The position numbers and the translations under genes are program-made. The notes beneath the pieces were generated by a model. The model searched no databases. It was given only the letters and a program-made list of their open reading frames with translations, and was not told the DNA's origin. DNA of 64,000 bases from Crocodylus rhombifer (lineage: Eukaryota; Chordata; Crocodylia; Crocodylidae). Where the stretch lies: positions 1,242,971 to 1,306,970 of the forward strand of contig JAVSML010000045.1 of assembly GCA_038503035.1 (NCBI GenBank), given 5' to 3'. Below are positions 34,823 through 46,310 of the stretch, piece after piece. How positions within the stretch are numbered: position 1 is the stretch's first letter; each line of letters starts with the position of its first letter.

Positions 34823-34828
34823 TTTATT
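34823..34828 (-). terminator. Possible polyadenylation signal, minus strand
   Basis: AATAAA on the minus strand followed by a T-rich stretch, downstream of the acidic helical relic. Supportive context only. Confidence 0.3.
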
Positions 34829-35544
34829 CCTCTCACACCTCCCCCCCAATCCCTCCTCCTTCCTCCCTCAACACACAGAGTCCCCTCACCCAGCCCTCCC
34901 CAACACACAGAGCCCCTGCACCTTCTCCCCTCAACCAAAAGCCTCCTTCCCCTTCTCTCCCCAATAAACAAAGCCCCTATACCACCCTCCCTGTCCACCA
35001 ACAATATAAACCCTCTTTCCAGTTTCAAAACTATTTAAAAGAGTCTGTGCTTTTGTATCCTGGAGTGGGCATGTGTGGGGTGGGGGGTGAGGGGTGGGCA
35101 GAGCCTGAGGGCAGGCTGCCAGCACCCTGGCCTCAGGCAGTTCTCCCATGGGTCCAGGTGCTTCACTGACTGCAGCAGGTGGGGAGCTCACCCAGAGGTG
35201 ACAGTGGCTGGTGCTCCTCCAGGGATGGCAGCTTCCCCTCTGGCTGCCAGAGTCCAGACCTAGTGGGGCCAACATTCAGTTCTGGCACTGCTCCTGGCAC
35301 CACTGGCTCCACACCTGCATGGAGTCAGGGTGAGTGGCAGGGACCAGGTCATGTGGGTGGTGGTGGACCTAGGGCCAGGGCTGAGACAAGGGGTCCAGGC
35401 TTCTAGAGGCATCAGAAAACATCTTCTCAGGCCTGGGTGGGGCCCTGCTACATGGCACCAGGTAGCTTCAAGGTGGTCTGTGGCACTAGGGCCAGGGGCT
35501 GGGCAGTGGGTGGCATGCATCAAACTGATGGCATTTTGCTCCTG

Positions 35545-35780
35545 CAACACCTATATATGCTCACACTCCATGGCTAGGAGCTCAGCCTGGTACTCATGCT
35601 CTTCCTGGTCCCGTGCTTCCTCCCCAGCAGTCTCCTGGGCAATGTCCTCCTGGCTTCACCTCTCCTGATGGGCTACATCCTCCTGGTGTCAGGCCCACGC
35701 ATCCACATCCCTCTCCACAGCCTCCTCCACCAGCTGCCAGAGGAGGGTCCAATCCTCAGTGCACGTCTGGTGCAGCCAGA
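35545..35780 (-). pseudogene. Acidic, helix-rich protein relic (possible Harbinger Myb C-terminal part)
   Basis: One minus frame reads EDWTLLWQLVEEAVERDVDAW, stop, HQEDVAHQER, stop, SQEDIAQETAGEEARDQEE then HEYQAELLAMECEHI, stop, VLQEQNAISL. The heptad-rich Glu/Gln composition resembles the C-terminal half of Myb-like partner proteins of Harbinger elements. Three stops are visible. Function is inferred only from composition and from the Myb/SANT relic upstream on the same strand. Confidence 0.4.
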
Positions 35781-36439
35781 GAGCTCTGGTGCTCTACGGA
35801 GGCATCCCTGACCTGGCATTCCTGCTGGCCACTGCAGCATCTCTTCCATGTGTAGTTGCAGGCCCTGCAGAGTGAGGAGACAGAAGGCTTTTGTGACAGT
35901 TTGCAACATTTCAGAGATAAGATGGTCTGTACGAGGGGCCACACAGTGCCTAGCTTCAGATCAGGGGCTGGCTACGCATGGGTGCCCAGGGACCATTGTA
36001 AGTCAGGCCAGGCAGGTTTGGGCTCAGGTGGCCACCAGCTGATTCCTGCTTCCCCACATGCTTCCCTGGGGCTGGTGGCTTGCTGGGTGCTGGCTGCAGG
36101 CAGCCTGTCTCCCCTGCATCCTTCCCAGGGTGGGACATTCAAGGCTGCTGGCAGCATCTGATGCTATGGCTCCAGATCCTGCTCCCCACCTCTACCCCTG
36201 CAGGACACCTGCCCTGCTTTGTTGCTGCCCAGTCCATGGCATCTGGGCTTGGGGGGCATGAAGATCCCAGAAAACTGGGATGAGGAGCTGGGCATGCCCC
36301 TGCCCTTCCTCCTGGGGGCCTTTCCAGGGATACTCCCCAGGGCCAGTCCCCTGGCACACCGCCACTGTGCTCTGAGCATGCTCCTGCTGTGTGTCTTCAG
36401 TTAGTGCATGATGAGCTGTTTGTGTAGGCTGAGGGGTCC

Positions 36440-36655
36440 TTGAGCCACTATAGCCTGCTGCTAGTGATCTTCTTTGTGCCCCAGACACACCTGCACTGCT
36501 GGTTTGGGACCCTGAGCTATGATGGCATGGAGGGCAAGCACAGGCTTCCCCCCAACCGCCACCTGGAGGGCTACCTGTGGCAGCACTATACATCCTTGCC
36601 CCCTGCTACCAAGGAGGACATTGCTGCTGGCATCAACGCCTTCCTTGGGGTGTGA
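36440..36655 (+). CDS. Unrecognised ORF followed by a polyadenylation signal
   Basis: A 71-codon frame, possibly a last exon because its start follows a CAG-rich splice-like stretch. The C-terminal part contains WFGTLSYDGMEGKHRLPPNR, then HLEGYLWQHYTSLPPATKED and IAAGINAFLGV before TGA. AATAAA follows 41 bp later. I do not recognise the family. An 89-codon frame also lies on the opposite strand (36461-36730), so coding strand is not proven. It sits inside the GC-rich composite, so a transposon-encoded origin is likelier than a host gene. Confidence 0.3.
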   Translation: MSHYSLLLVIFFVPQTHLHCWFGTLSYDGMEGKHRLPPNRHLEGYLWQHYTSLPPATKEDIAAGINAFLGV

Positions 36656-36695
36656 GAGGTCTGTGCTCACACAGCTGTGGGGACACAGGCTCCTC

Positions 36696-36701
36696 AATAA
36701 A
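36696..36701 (+). terminator. Possible polyadenylation signal, plus strand
   Basis: AATAAA followed about 12 bp later by a TG-rich stretch, placed 41 bp after the stop of the 36440 ORF. This is the expected spacing of a real 3' end. Confidence 0.4.
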
Positions 36702-36811
36702 GTTTTGAATTGTGTCCTGCTTCTCTGCATGCTGTGGGGGGGAACCTGGGGTCAGGGGAGGGCAGGTGGTCTGGGTGGGGAGAGGGCACAGGGGCTGGGG
36801 ACTGCAACTTA

Positions 36812-36985
36812 CTATGTGTGTAGGGCCAGCAAGGCTGGTGGCTTGGTGTGGGCCTCCCCATCAGTAATAGCATCCAGCTGCATCCGGTGTCCACAGCCCA
36901 CAGTGTGCAGGTACCTAGCCAGGGACTCCCCTGGGGAGAAGCCGGCACTGCTAAAAGTTGTGGGTGTCAAGGCCAGCCATTCCTT
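36812..36985 (-). pseudogene. Unrecognised open segment, minus strand
   Basis: A minus frame without internal stop reads HKEWLALTPTTFSSAGFSPG, then ESLARYLHTVGCGHRMQLDA and ITDGEAHTKPPALLALHT, stop. No start codon is obvious. It lies between the Myb/SANT relic and the plus ORF. Family unknown; it could be the continuation of the Myb-like protein or another transposon protein. Confidence 0.25.
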
Positions 36986-37334
36986 GTGGTGGGATCTGGG
37001 GCTATGCAGCTACTGAGGCAGCTTCTGCCAAGGCTCCCAAAGCTGCTTGTGGATTGAGCAGCTGGGGAGGTGCGTGGTGCGGGGCACAGAATGCAAGAGG
37101 GCCCCTCCTCCAGTGATATATCACCAGAGGATGTCAGAGCAGGGGGGTGGTCAGGCAGTCCACCCCTGCTGGTAAAAACTGCAGGGTTGTGGCTTGGGTC
37201 CTGGTGTGCCAAAGTCTGGGTCCATAAAGGGCATGGTCTTGTGGGCACAATCAGACTGATGATTGGTCAGTCAAGGCCACCCGCTGTGCCTGCAAGGCCT
37301 CAACCTAGAAAAGGCACTGCCATGCTGACTGCAA

Positions 37335-37490
37335 GTGTGCACACTCCCTCATCCTTCCCAACAGGGCCTCATAAATGTGGGTTTTTGAGTGCACTCCCCA
37401 GGTGAACTGCTTCTGGAACTCTGCGTCACCCCAGAGCACCATGAGGTTGCCAATCTCCAAGCTTCAGTTGGGGCCATAACGGGCATGGGC
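37335..37490 (-). pseudogene. Myb/SANT-like protein relic (second copy)
   Basis: One minus frame reads AHARYGPN, stop, SLEIGNLMVLWGDAEFQKQF then TWGVHSKTHIYEALLGRMRE. The stop is TGA where the family has Trp, so the start of helix 1 is recovered as N-W-S. The pattern (Trp, L--LWG, -FQ-QF, -IYE-LL--M) matches the Myb/SANT-like domain and parallels the relic at 18.4 kb. Downstream QC and VEAL residues, separated by a stop, continue the pattern. Confidence 0.6.
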
Positions 37491-37925
37491 ATGCACATGT
37501 GGGTGGGGCCAGGTCTAGATGGGGAGGGCAAGAGGACATGCTGCTGTCCAGCAAGCTGTAGCCAGTGGCCACAGGCTCAGAAGCCACAGTCTCCCCAGCC
37601 AGCAGCCACAGGTGCAGTATCCAGCAACCACAGTCTCAGCAGAAGCACTGTGGTGTTGAGAGACAGGCACAGCAGGGCTGTGGCCTGCCGAGGGGGACAC
37701 AGGGCCTGCAGTTCCCTCCATCTCCTGTAATGTGTCCCCCAAAATGGCCAGAGGCTTTCATACCTGCGAGATAGGGGCTGCCACAGATACAGCACAGTGC
37801 TGGGCCAGGAGAGGCTCCCAGCCAAGAGACTTGGGGCTGGCTCTGGCTGACCCCTTCATGGCAGGGCAGACCCATCAGCAAACTTAGTGCCGGGTTGTGT
37901 CTACACATGCATTATTGCGCATTAA

Positions 37926-37976
37926 CTAATCATGATTAAATTTGCTACCTGCATTTGCAAATTTAATCATGATTAG
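37926..37976. repeat. Perfect 20-bp inverted repeat
   Basis: CTAATCATGATTAAATTTGC (37926-37945) pairs exactly with 37957-37976 across an 11-nt loop. It lies inside the right-hand terminal module of the Harbinger-related composite. Confidence 0.9.
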
Positions 37977-38079
37977 TCATTTTTACTCTGCAGTAAGTGT
38001 TCACATATGTAGACACTCACCCATACTGTGCAGTAAATTAGGCTAATGCGCAGTAACACATTTTGTGTAGATTTGCCCA

Positions 38080-38600
38080 GGGTTGATAAAACAACTGCCT
38101 AATATGCTAATTTATATTGACTCATCATTTGAGTCCCACCCCCCTCATCAAGCTCAGGCAAAGCCCCCACCCATAGCTGAGCTCCCACCTGTGTTGTGCC
38201 CAGCCTACCTGGGCTGAGATGTGCCAAGACCCCAAGAGCTAATGCCACCTCTCCCATAGGCAGTGTCAGGAAAGCTGTGCCAGACACTGGTGGCAGAAGA
38301 AGTCCTAGCCCACCTGCTCTTCTGGGCAGGAGCCTCAATGCAGGCTTCTAAGGGTGCCTGAATCCCAGGTGGGCAATAAGGTGTCCTGCTCCTATAGGAC
38401 AGCATTGGCCAGCCAGAAAACCCACCTGAGAGAGGGGTATGGGAGAGCTGCTAGCAAAGGTCCATGCTGTGCTGCCCCCTTCCCCTGCAGGGGGTCATGG
38501 GGGCCTCTACCCTGTACTTTGACAGTAGTCCTCACACCTCCTGCCCCCTCTACTGACTTAGTGCACACCAACAAGTACTGCTGCTGCCAGAACCACTACT
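38080..38600. other. GC-rich non-coding stretch
   Basis: No gene is recognised; short overlapping frames on both strands. Confidence 0.4.
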
Positions 38601-39817
38601 CCTGTGTCTGTGCTTGCAGAACAGCACCCACAACTTTTTTATCTTTGTGGTGTCCCATGTCCATCTAGGGAACACAGTCAACAGAACCTATCTACTAAAT
38701 AATGGTCTCCCACAAGGATCAGTGCTTGCAGCAGCACTTTTTAATGTATACATATGTGATCTTCCTGTCAACACCAGCCGGAAATTTGGCTATGCCAATG
38801 ACTTGGTGCTTGCTAGTCAAAGAAGGACCCAGAATGACGTCCAGACAGGTCTTTGCAAAGACCTCAAGTTACTTGAAGAATATTTCATGTATTGGAGATT
38901 CTGCCCAAATCCAAGGAAAACTGTCGTCATGTTGTTTCATCTAAATAATGCCCACACCAAATGGAAACTTGCCATTATTTTCTGTGGAAAAGAGGTTAAG
39001 CATGAGGAGTTCCCAAAATACCTTGGTGTAACCCTCAATCAGAGCCTCACCTTTTGTGAACATCTACAGAATGTTGCTAAAAAGTGAAAGCATGAGTTAA
39101 CCTCATGGATAAACTGGACAGAACAACATGGGGAGCAAATGCAACCATACTTTGAATGGCCACTCTAGCACTTGTTTTTTCTGCAGCAGAATATTGCTCC
39201 CCAGTCTGAAACAAAAGCGTGCATACAAAGATTGTTGATACACAGTTGAAAGCAGTTATGTGGATTATATCAGGAACATAAAAAAGTATGCCATTGCTAT
39301 GGCTCCCAGTCCCAGTGAACATTGCTCTCCCACCACTCTACTGTGATGCCACATATATGAGGGAATACCATAAGGCCATCAGTAATGAAAACCTTCCAGT
39401 CAGCAAGGACAACACCATGCCACCACTGGATAGGCTTAAATCTAGAAAACCCTTCTGGAAATATGCCAAGAAGCTCTATGATAATAACAAGAGCACCGAA
39501 GAACCATGTTAGTTAGCCTGGGCAAATTTCAACCTGCCACAGAAATACATTGTCAGCAACCCTAGAATCCTCCAGCCAGGGTTTGACTTACTGAGAAAGA
39601 TTTGGTCCTCCCTGAATTGCATCTGGACACTTCATGGAAAATGTGGACGCCTACTCTGTAAATGGAGAATCAAAGTGAATCCAGGTTGCAATTTCAAGTG
39701 GTGCAACACATCATGAATGATTTCCCAATTAGATCATTAAATGGTGATCTAAAATCAATCCATGCAGCTAGCCCTCAAGCAGTCAAATGGTTATCAGATT
39801 TAGATATTAATCTATAA
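38600..39817 (+). mobile_element. Decayed non-CR1 LINE (Jockey/I-like superfamily), 5'-truncated
   Basis: A reverse-transcriptase remnant unlike the CR1 copies. It can be followed from the palm to the C-terminal end of the protein at 39817 (DLDINL then TAA). It probably belongs to the wide group of non-LTR elements with the LPQGSVLAP...YADD...KYLGVTLD...AAEYC-PVW signature. The exact clade cannot be set by eye. This is the only such element seen in the window. Confidence 0.75.
38672..39817 (+). pseudogene. Non-CR1 reverse transcriptase remnant
   Basis: Open part (to 39087): GNTVNRTYLLNNGLPQGSVL, FGYANDLVLA (38785-38814; the usual YADD is YAND, so one catalytic Asp is lost), then KYLGVTLNQSLTFCEHLQNV. 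After a TGA near 39087 and a frameshift the family text continues: TTWGANATIL, LVFSAAEYCSPVW, HTKIVDTQLKAVMWIISGT, LLWLPVPVNIALPPL and REYHKAISNENLPV (39288-39512). It then runs LNCIWTLHGKCGRLLCKW and ends LSDLDINL. The C-terminal Cys/His knuckle is degraded. Confidence 0.75.
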
Positions 39818-41195
39818 ATGTTGTAATCCTAAAATGTCATATGAAAGAAGAACTTTAAATGTTAGAGTAATGCACAGATAATTTGTCTCTTCTCCTGATT
39901 CCTACTCTAGATATAAATAGCAGCAGTGAGCCAGAACCATCCAGTCTAGACACAGATCAGCAACTGAACTTTGTAAAGTTTAAATTAAGGGTTTTTAATC
40001 TTTGAAAGGGATATGCACCGGCTGTGATTTTCACTTACATATCTAAATGTTCCCAAAGACTTTTTTTTCCCTTCAGTGTGGTGATTTATTTGGGCTAACA
40101 GTTATGGGACTCCCTCCTAGTTTGAAAATGGTGTCCACACAATGTGAAATAGCGTATGAAATGGTGAAACCAAACAGTCTACAACATTTCTCTAAAAAAA
40201 ATAAACTTTGAAGACAGAGTAAGGATGCCTCAGTGAAAACTGTTTGTTAATATTGTACGAGAATGTTAACCTTGGGAAAAACAGCATCATTGGGAGTCCT
40301 CGTATTCAAAAAGGAACATATTCTATATTTGGGTGGAGATACCTAGTCTGAGAAAAGTACACAATGAAAGTGGAACCTGGAATATAAGCAGTAGGATCAG
40401 TTTGAACTTTGCGAATTTCTGTGCATAATTTAGTATCAAATGCTGCAATGTGCATCTGTAAGCCTATAAGAAAAGAGCTGCCTACAAATTCTGCCCTGTA
40501 CAATTCCTCTGCGTCTTCCATATATGGCTTCGGGCATCAACACTATACTTTTCAATTGGTTGAGTTGTTCAACAGTTGGATTTTTTTAAAACAAGAGGCT
40601 GAACTATTAGTACCTTCTTACATACATTTTCTTAATAATTGGATGTATACAGAGAAGATCCTGTTACGTGCGCAAGAAACTGTCTTAGGTGATAACCTTG
40701 TTTGTTTATTAAATTAAGATGGACTTCTCTGACCCTAACCGTTATTTCCTTCCAGATATCTATATCTAAGCTTAGCTACAATGTGGGAAGTCAATTGGCA
40801 GAGTCCATTTCAATTCTTCCCTTGTTATCACTATAGATCTCTTGATTTTTCCAAATCCCCACCCTCCCAAGACCACCACCAGCTTTTTTTCCAGAGTTAT
40901 AGTCCTGTCACATCCATACTGTGCTCACACACATTCAAGTTCCTGAAGTGTATGCTCTGTTCTTTTTGGAAAAATTGAGAACCACGTGGCTTTGATAGAA
41001 AATTTTTAACCAGCTCAAATAAAAATAACTTCCCTTTTTGAAGCATGTCCACCATTTGGTTGTATCTCTCGTTTTACTTATAGGTGAAACTTAATGGCTT
41101 AAAAATAATTGGCTTGAAATTGGTTCCTTCCTGTGTCACCATAGGTTTCTGTTTCCAAGACAGACTTTACAGAAGACTGAAATGGTAACAGTAAC
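39818..41195. other. AT-rich non-coding stretch
   Basis: No gene is recognised. The frame at 40409-40717 has no domain or context. Confidence 0.5.
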
Positions 41196-41365
41196 ACTAG
41201 TTTACATTTATATAGTAGCTTTCATCTGGGGAGTTCTAAACATTCTACAAGCATTAAAAATTGAAGTTCAAATCTTTTTGAAGTAGATAAGTATTATTAA
41301 TTCTATATAATATATGAAATGAGAAAGTTGGCTCAAAAACCTGAAGAAAGTTCTTCAAGATCACG
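41196..41365 (+). repeat. L2/MIR-like tail
   Basis: 'tttatatagtagctttcatc', 'attctacaagcatt' and 'aagtattattaattc' followed by 'aaagttggctcaaaaa' match the shared 3' tail of old L2/MIR-type repeats. Diverged. Confidence 0.45.
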
Positions 41366-41369
41366 TAAT

Positions 41370-41690
41370 ACCCAAGACTGGAAGAATCTTCTTTGGTCAT
41401 CAGGTTCAGTTGCCTGCCATTTCATCATGTAAATATATCCAGCTCCATTTTAAAGGTAGTTAGGGTTTTTTTTCTTTTGTTTGAGAAGCTCTTCCAGAAA
41501 ATGGCTGCTGTGATGGTTAGAAATCTTTTCATTTCCTGTTCAAATGTGTCCAAGGACAGCTTGTACCAATTTGTCCTTGTGCCACTGTCCTTTATCTTAA
41601 CTAACTATTTTCCCTCCATAGAGGTTTACCGTCTCAGTGTCTTTAGAGACAGCAGTCATCTCATATTCCCTCTCAGCTAAGTTATTTTAA
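41370..41690 (-). mobile_element. Ancient L3-like LINE 3' region
   Basis: 'ctgttcaaatgtgtccaagg' with 'ttgtaccaatttgtccttgtg' is the antisense of the conserved 3' end of L3/CR1-type ORF2. No intact frame. Confidence 0.6.
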
Positions 41691-44480
41691 TGCCCTCTCA
41701 TATGGTAGGCAGAGAACTACCCAAATCAAGGATGCAGGCAGTTCACAGGGCTGGCTGTCTTTTTTGCAGACTTATCATGGAGGGGCCCCACTAAACCTCT
41801 GATTAGCTGAGGGGCCCTAGTGGTCCTGGCTCTTGTTGCTGATTAGTTGGAAGGACTGTTCATTATGAAGCCCTGCCCCTCACATTGATTGGTGGAGACA
41901 GAGTCACATGGCAGCTCTCTCAGCCTATTGGTAGCAAGGTATAGGGGCGGCTGCTATCTTGGCTGTTCCCCTTTGTGCTGGCAGCCCCTTCCTCTTCTCC
42001 TGGTGGCTGCATGGCTGGGCTGCAGTAGCCATGGGGAAAGCCCAGTGGGGAGCCAGCATTCTCTTTTTAGTCCTTTTTTGGAATGTTTCGTGGATTTGCC
42101 TGATTTCACACCTGATTCCTGGTTACGTGATTTCTATGAAATCTGCAAAATCAGGAATTAAGTTCCTAATGATAGGCTCTTATTATTATATTTTTTATTT
42201 CAGTACCTATTCCATTTTAATACAGCTCTTTGGTTAACAAGTCAAAAAGGGGATGGAACAAAATAATCTAGTCTTCTGTATCCTGCCTTATAACAAGTAA
42301 TTTAAAATTACTTTTGATACTTTTTTGTTTGTCTTACTTGAGGTTTAATATCATATTCTTTGCCAGCTAAAAATAGAGGTAATATCAGTAGATTTGCCAT
42401 TACAGGTGCTAATAACACTAGAATAAATTAAATATAGGGTTCCTAATTCACATATACCCAAGTGTCTTTTGAAACAGCTTTGACAAACTAAACAGATCTT
42501 TGGGTAGATGAAAATCAGATCTCATAGGGCATAGATAACACAATCCTCATAACAGATAGAAATTAAGATTATAGACAGCAGAAGCAATGATATGAAAATA
42601 TCCCAGCATTGGAATTGTTCATCATGCAGATTTCAACCTAAATCTTGCTGCCTGGCCCACAGTGAATTACAATAAGTACAATGTCATGAAGTGCACCAGG
42701 AAAGATCCTGCCCTGGAAGTCTGTCACAGATTCCAAGAAGTCTGGGTGTATCAGTATCATTGACACCCACAGGTGTCTATGGGAGTGTGTCTATCTGTGT
42801 CTCTATTTTAATTTAAAATTGCCATTTGTCCCCTGGGGCAACCATCACACTGATGTCAGAACATTGCCCAGCACCTAACTCACATGTGAGAAGAGAAAGA
42901 ATAGAGTTGAGAAGGAAATTCTGTAAGAAAAAAAAAGGATATTAAATTAACTGAAAACATTATGGGAAGGGGAAAAGGGAGGAGTAAGTATATTTATGTT
43001 ATCCTAAATACCAAAAAGTTAGACTATTTTGAAGACAAATGCTATATCAGTGGCTGAGAATATAATTAGGCTAATTTTTTGGAAAATCTAAACACCTGAT
43101 TATATGCGAAGTGGCTTGAAGATGTCTTTCATTTATTTTTCCTCATTTGAAAGCTTGCTTTTAATGCCATTAATCAAAGGTCATGATAACCTGCGATACT
43201 CTGCCCTTTGTTCCACATATTTTTGCTGTATAATCACATCACAAACTTTGCAGAAGATATTGTATATTTATAGACTTCTTTCTGTTCAGTTATAATGCTG
43301 TGTACTTAGCTGAAACTGTTGTCAGCTCCAGATGGAGTTAAACAGTACTTTGTCCAATAAATACCAGTGTTAATGCATGAATTAGGTAATCTATGCTTAT
43401 GTGTCTTCCTAAATTTGATAATAGGGTCCAACTGCTTCTACCTACTTAAATTATTCAAGTAAAATACCTTTCTTTTCTGATTGCCTCCTTGCCCCTACCT
43501 TTCCTATCTTCCTCCAGCAGGCCCTGCCCATTTGGCCATGTTTTGCCTGCATTTTTCCATCCTTTTTTTCTCTCCTCTCCTATTGCTATATTCTCTCTAC
43601 TCCATTCTCATCCCTTTCCTTCACTTTTTCCTACTTCTTTGGTACTCTTCACATATACTCTCCTTCTCCTCACCCTCCCCAGCTCCCATGAGGTACTCAG
43701 ATTAAAATTTGTTCAGTGTTTCCAATCGTGACCCCCATCAAGTTGTTTGAGGATGTGACCCTTTCTCATAACTACTGGGATTTCAGATTTTTTCCCCCTG
43801 TATTGTTGTATATCACCAAGCCTCCAAGTCTGATTAGGAGTTGTCGGTGCTAATGTAATACTCATTATTACTAAATTACTGATGTTCTAATATAAACCAA
43901 AAAAGGTGCCCCAAAAGTTTTTATTTCTTTTCTCTAAATATTTCTAGGATAAAAAAACCACTGCAAGGAATATGCTACTCTTAGAGGATCCGATTTCTGA
44001 TTCATTTGACATAGTTTGTGAGGAAGGAGTGACCCATACAGTGAACAGTTTATGTGAAGCTGTGCATGAACCAAAGAAGCACTTGGAGCATTGCCAGCTT
44101 GCAGAACTTGATCATGAACCTTAAAGCATTAGAGGTTTTTCGTTCAGCCCCATAGCTTGAAGTCAAGGTATCATGGAAGAATCCCTTCTTCCTTTCTTTC
44201 TTTCTCAGAGGCTTCCAGTTTTCACAGCTGTAGACAAAAGCCTAAACATGTAAAGACATAAAAGACACATTAAAAAGGACCCCAAGTGTATTATTTTAAA
44301 CTCATATGGTTTTAAAGCAAGTCTTATGATATGGGGGAGGGGGAAGGATGTGATTCATCGTTATTGAACATTTAAGGTTGGTGACACTGCCTGTGCATCT
44401 GTAGTGGGATTGATGACAAAAGCTAGTTTTTGTTGGCACAGGATTTACAACCTAGTCCTGATATCTTGTTATGGGTAAGC
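41691..44480. other. Non-coding stretch
   Basis: AT-rich except for a GC-richer part at 41740-42060. A pyrimidine-rich tract occupies 43480-43690. No gene is recognised. Confidence 0.5.
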
Positions 44481-44484
44481 ACAG

Positions 44485-44580
44485 CATTTGCATCTACCAC
44501 AAGTCTTTCTTATAAGCCAATTCCTGAAAGCAAATCTCTAAATACCATTTTCTAGCCATCAGTTTTGTGCTCCTCTGAAC
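44485..44580 (-). mobile_element. LTR-like repeat, copy 3 fragment
   Basis: Shares the AAATACCATTTTCTAGCCAT core (44540-44559) and flanking 'taagccaattcctgaaagc' with copies at 685 and 16475. Only the promoter-side portion is recognisable. Confidence 0.4.
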
Positions 44581-44874
44581 TCAATGACCTCTCTCACTTA
44601 GCATGGACTGAAACGTACATGGGAAATTTGACTAACATAAAATTTTAGGGAAGATTGTTGATAAAACATGGTTGTTTGCTTCATTCACACTCTTTAAATT
44701 CCCTTCACTTTTTCCAATGGCAAGAAAAAGGAAAGAAAAAAGAGAATGGAATATAAAAAAACCCCTATCTATTGCTCTTTAGGTTCTTTTAAAAAATCAA
44801 ATAGATAATTCTATATAAAATTTCCAATCAAACAGAAGTGATTAGCTTTATTAACATTTCTCATTTCTTTAAAA

Positions 44875-45069
44875 CAGTGGTTCTGAACTGGGTGCACATG
44901 TATCCCCAGGGGGTACATGAAGCCTCATCAGGGGTATGTAAGATATATTTCATACGTTGTCTAACAGGTCAAAGGGCCTAAAAATACTAATTTCCCATTG
45001 AAAGGGGGTATGTGAAGCCTCACTCTGAGACCAAGGGATACATCGACTGAAAAAGGTTCAGAACTGCTG
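44875..45069. mobile_element. hAT MITE with 8-bp target duplication
   Basis: Ends CAGTGGTTCTGAAC and GTTCAGAACTGCTG are inverted repeats of the hAT type. Flanks CTTTAAAA and CTTTTAAA match at seven of eight positions. 195 bp, non-coding. Confidence 0.85.
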
Positions 45070-45077
45070 CTTTTAAA

Positions 45078-46165
45078 CAATATGTAGCCTATCTTGACTA
45101 CCTGTGTTCAAGCCTATTGCTAGTCTTGCTATCATTAGGTTTAAATCAGGGTTCTGGGGCTCTGTTCCTTCTGTGCTATCAGTGGCATAGACTATACTTG
45201 GTGAGAGGATATTCATTTTTTGGTCCTAATGGCAATAATGCTGAGATTTTTGCCTCCAGCAGCTCTAGTAAGTGCATTGCATTGGGACAACTTAATCCTA
45301 TTTTCTCTAAGTTAAATCTATTGAACCTGCACTTCCCCCCAAAAAACAAAAGAGGATGCACAATACCAATGTGGGAGTCAGTGATTTAGGGCTCAAATAG
45401 CAATCTTTTCTCAGGCATAATGACAATGGTCTGCAATAGCTTTTTTAGGTGTGCAAGGAATGAAGGATCATACACTCGAGTCTCTGAGACATTGGTTGTT
45501 TAGGAAACCATGTGCTAGAAAGTTCCAAACGTCTCTCATACATAGCACAAAAGAGGTTGATTTACTGCTTGTTTCCATAGAAATGGTTTCTGGTTGCTTC
45601 CTGGTTCTAAGAGTCTTTTAAAGCCCCCTGGAACATGTTACAGTACAAGAGAGAAACACGTAGAGAGCTGGTTCTTCTCTCGTGTACCATTTTTACCCTG
45701 ATACAGCCACAACAGCTAATTTTACTCCTGACCTAATAGCACAGCACTGGGCTGGCAAAGTCTATTTCCTTTTAAGCATGTCCATTTTAGACATATACTA
45801 CATTAGAGATAAATTAATGAAAACATTCAAATGCCATTTCAATGAACACTTGAAGGACAATGTGCTTCTAGTAAATACAAAGTAATTCTTGTGTATAAAA
45901 CTAAGAAGAAGAAACAACAGTTGAATAAGCAGGGCTTTTTTCACTGAATCATTGCCCCCTTTCCTGTTAGATAGCAATTTAAATAATTTGCTTTGCTTCT
46001 CATCAAAACATATTATAAGCAAAATATAAAGGGATAAGAATACGAATGTACATATTTGACATTTTACTATGCTTTACACCAAAAATTTCAAATCTTCCAA
46101 GAGTTAATTACCTAGATCTATATAAAGTCATGTCACTAAAAATGTTCAGAAATGCCGTGTACCTG
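45078..46165. other. Non-coding stretch
   Basis: No gene or confident repeat is recognised. Confidence 0.5.
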
Positions 46166-46169
46166 TATC

Positions 46170-46310
46170 TCTTAGGGATTTCTGTCATTGACTTTATAGT
46201 ACCACTAAGTACTTTTCATCTGTGGCTCTCACAACACTTTGCAGTGAAGGACAAATATAATTATTATTCCCATTCTCAAAGGAGGAATCTAAACCTGTGA
46301 TGATTTAAGG
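46170..46310 (+). repeat. L2/MIR-like tail
   Basis: 'tacttttcatctgtggctctc' then 'acaacactttgca' and 'attattattcccattctcaa' match the old MIR/L2 3' tail pattern. Confidence 0.5.

Larger units (their letters stand above)
34379..38079. mobile_element. GC-rich Harbinger-related composite, about 3.7 kb
   Basis: A sharp GC-rich block between AT-rich flanks. The left end GGGTACATTTAGTCATG with a TCTACA box at 34434 and an 'atttactgcacagta' module resembles the Harbinger ends. The right end is a two-box terminus (TGTAGA at 38008 and 38066) ending GTAGATTTGCCC. Inside are a minus-strand Myb/SANT relic, a minus-strand acidic helical relic, an unidentified plus ORF and polyadenylation signals on each strand. 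No matching target duplication was found, so it may be one large decayed element or two nested ones (the last 190 bp, 37893-38079, can stand alone). Confidence 0.45.

Noticed and set aside
35040..35560. Several 90-110-codon frames in the GC-rich block as genes
   Set aside because: GC-rich DNA lacks stops by chance; only pieces with a family pattern or a polyadenylation signal were kept.
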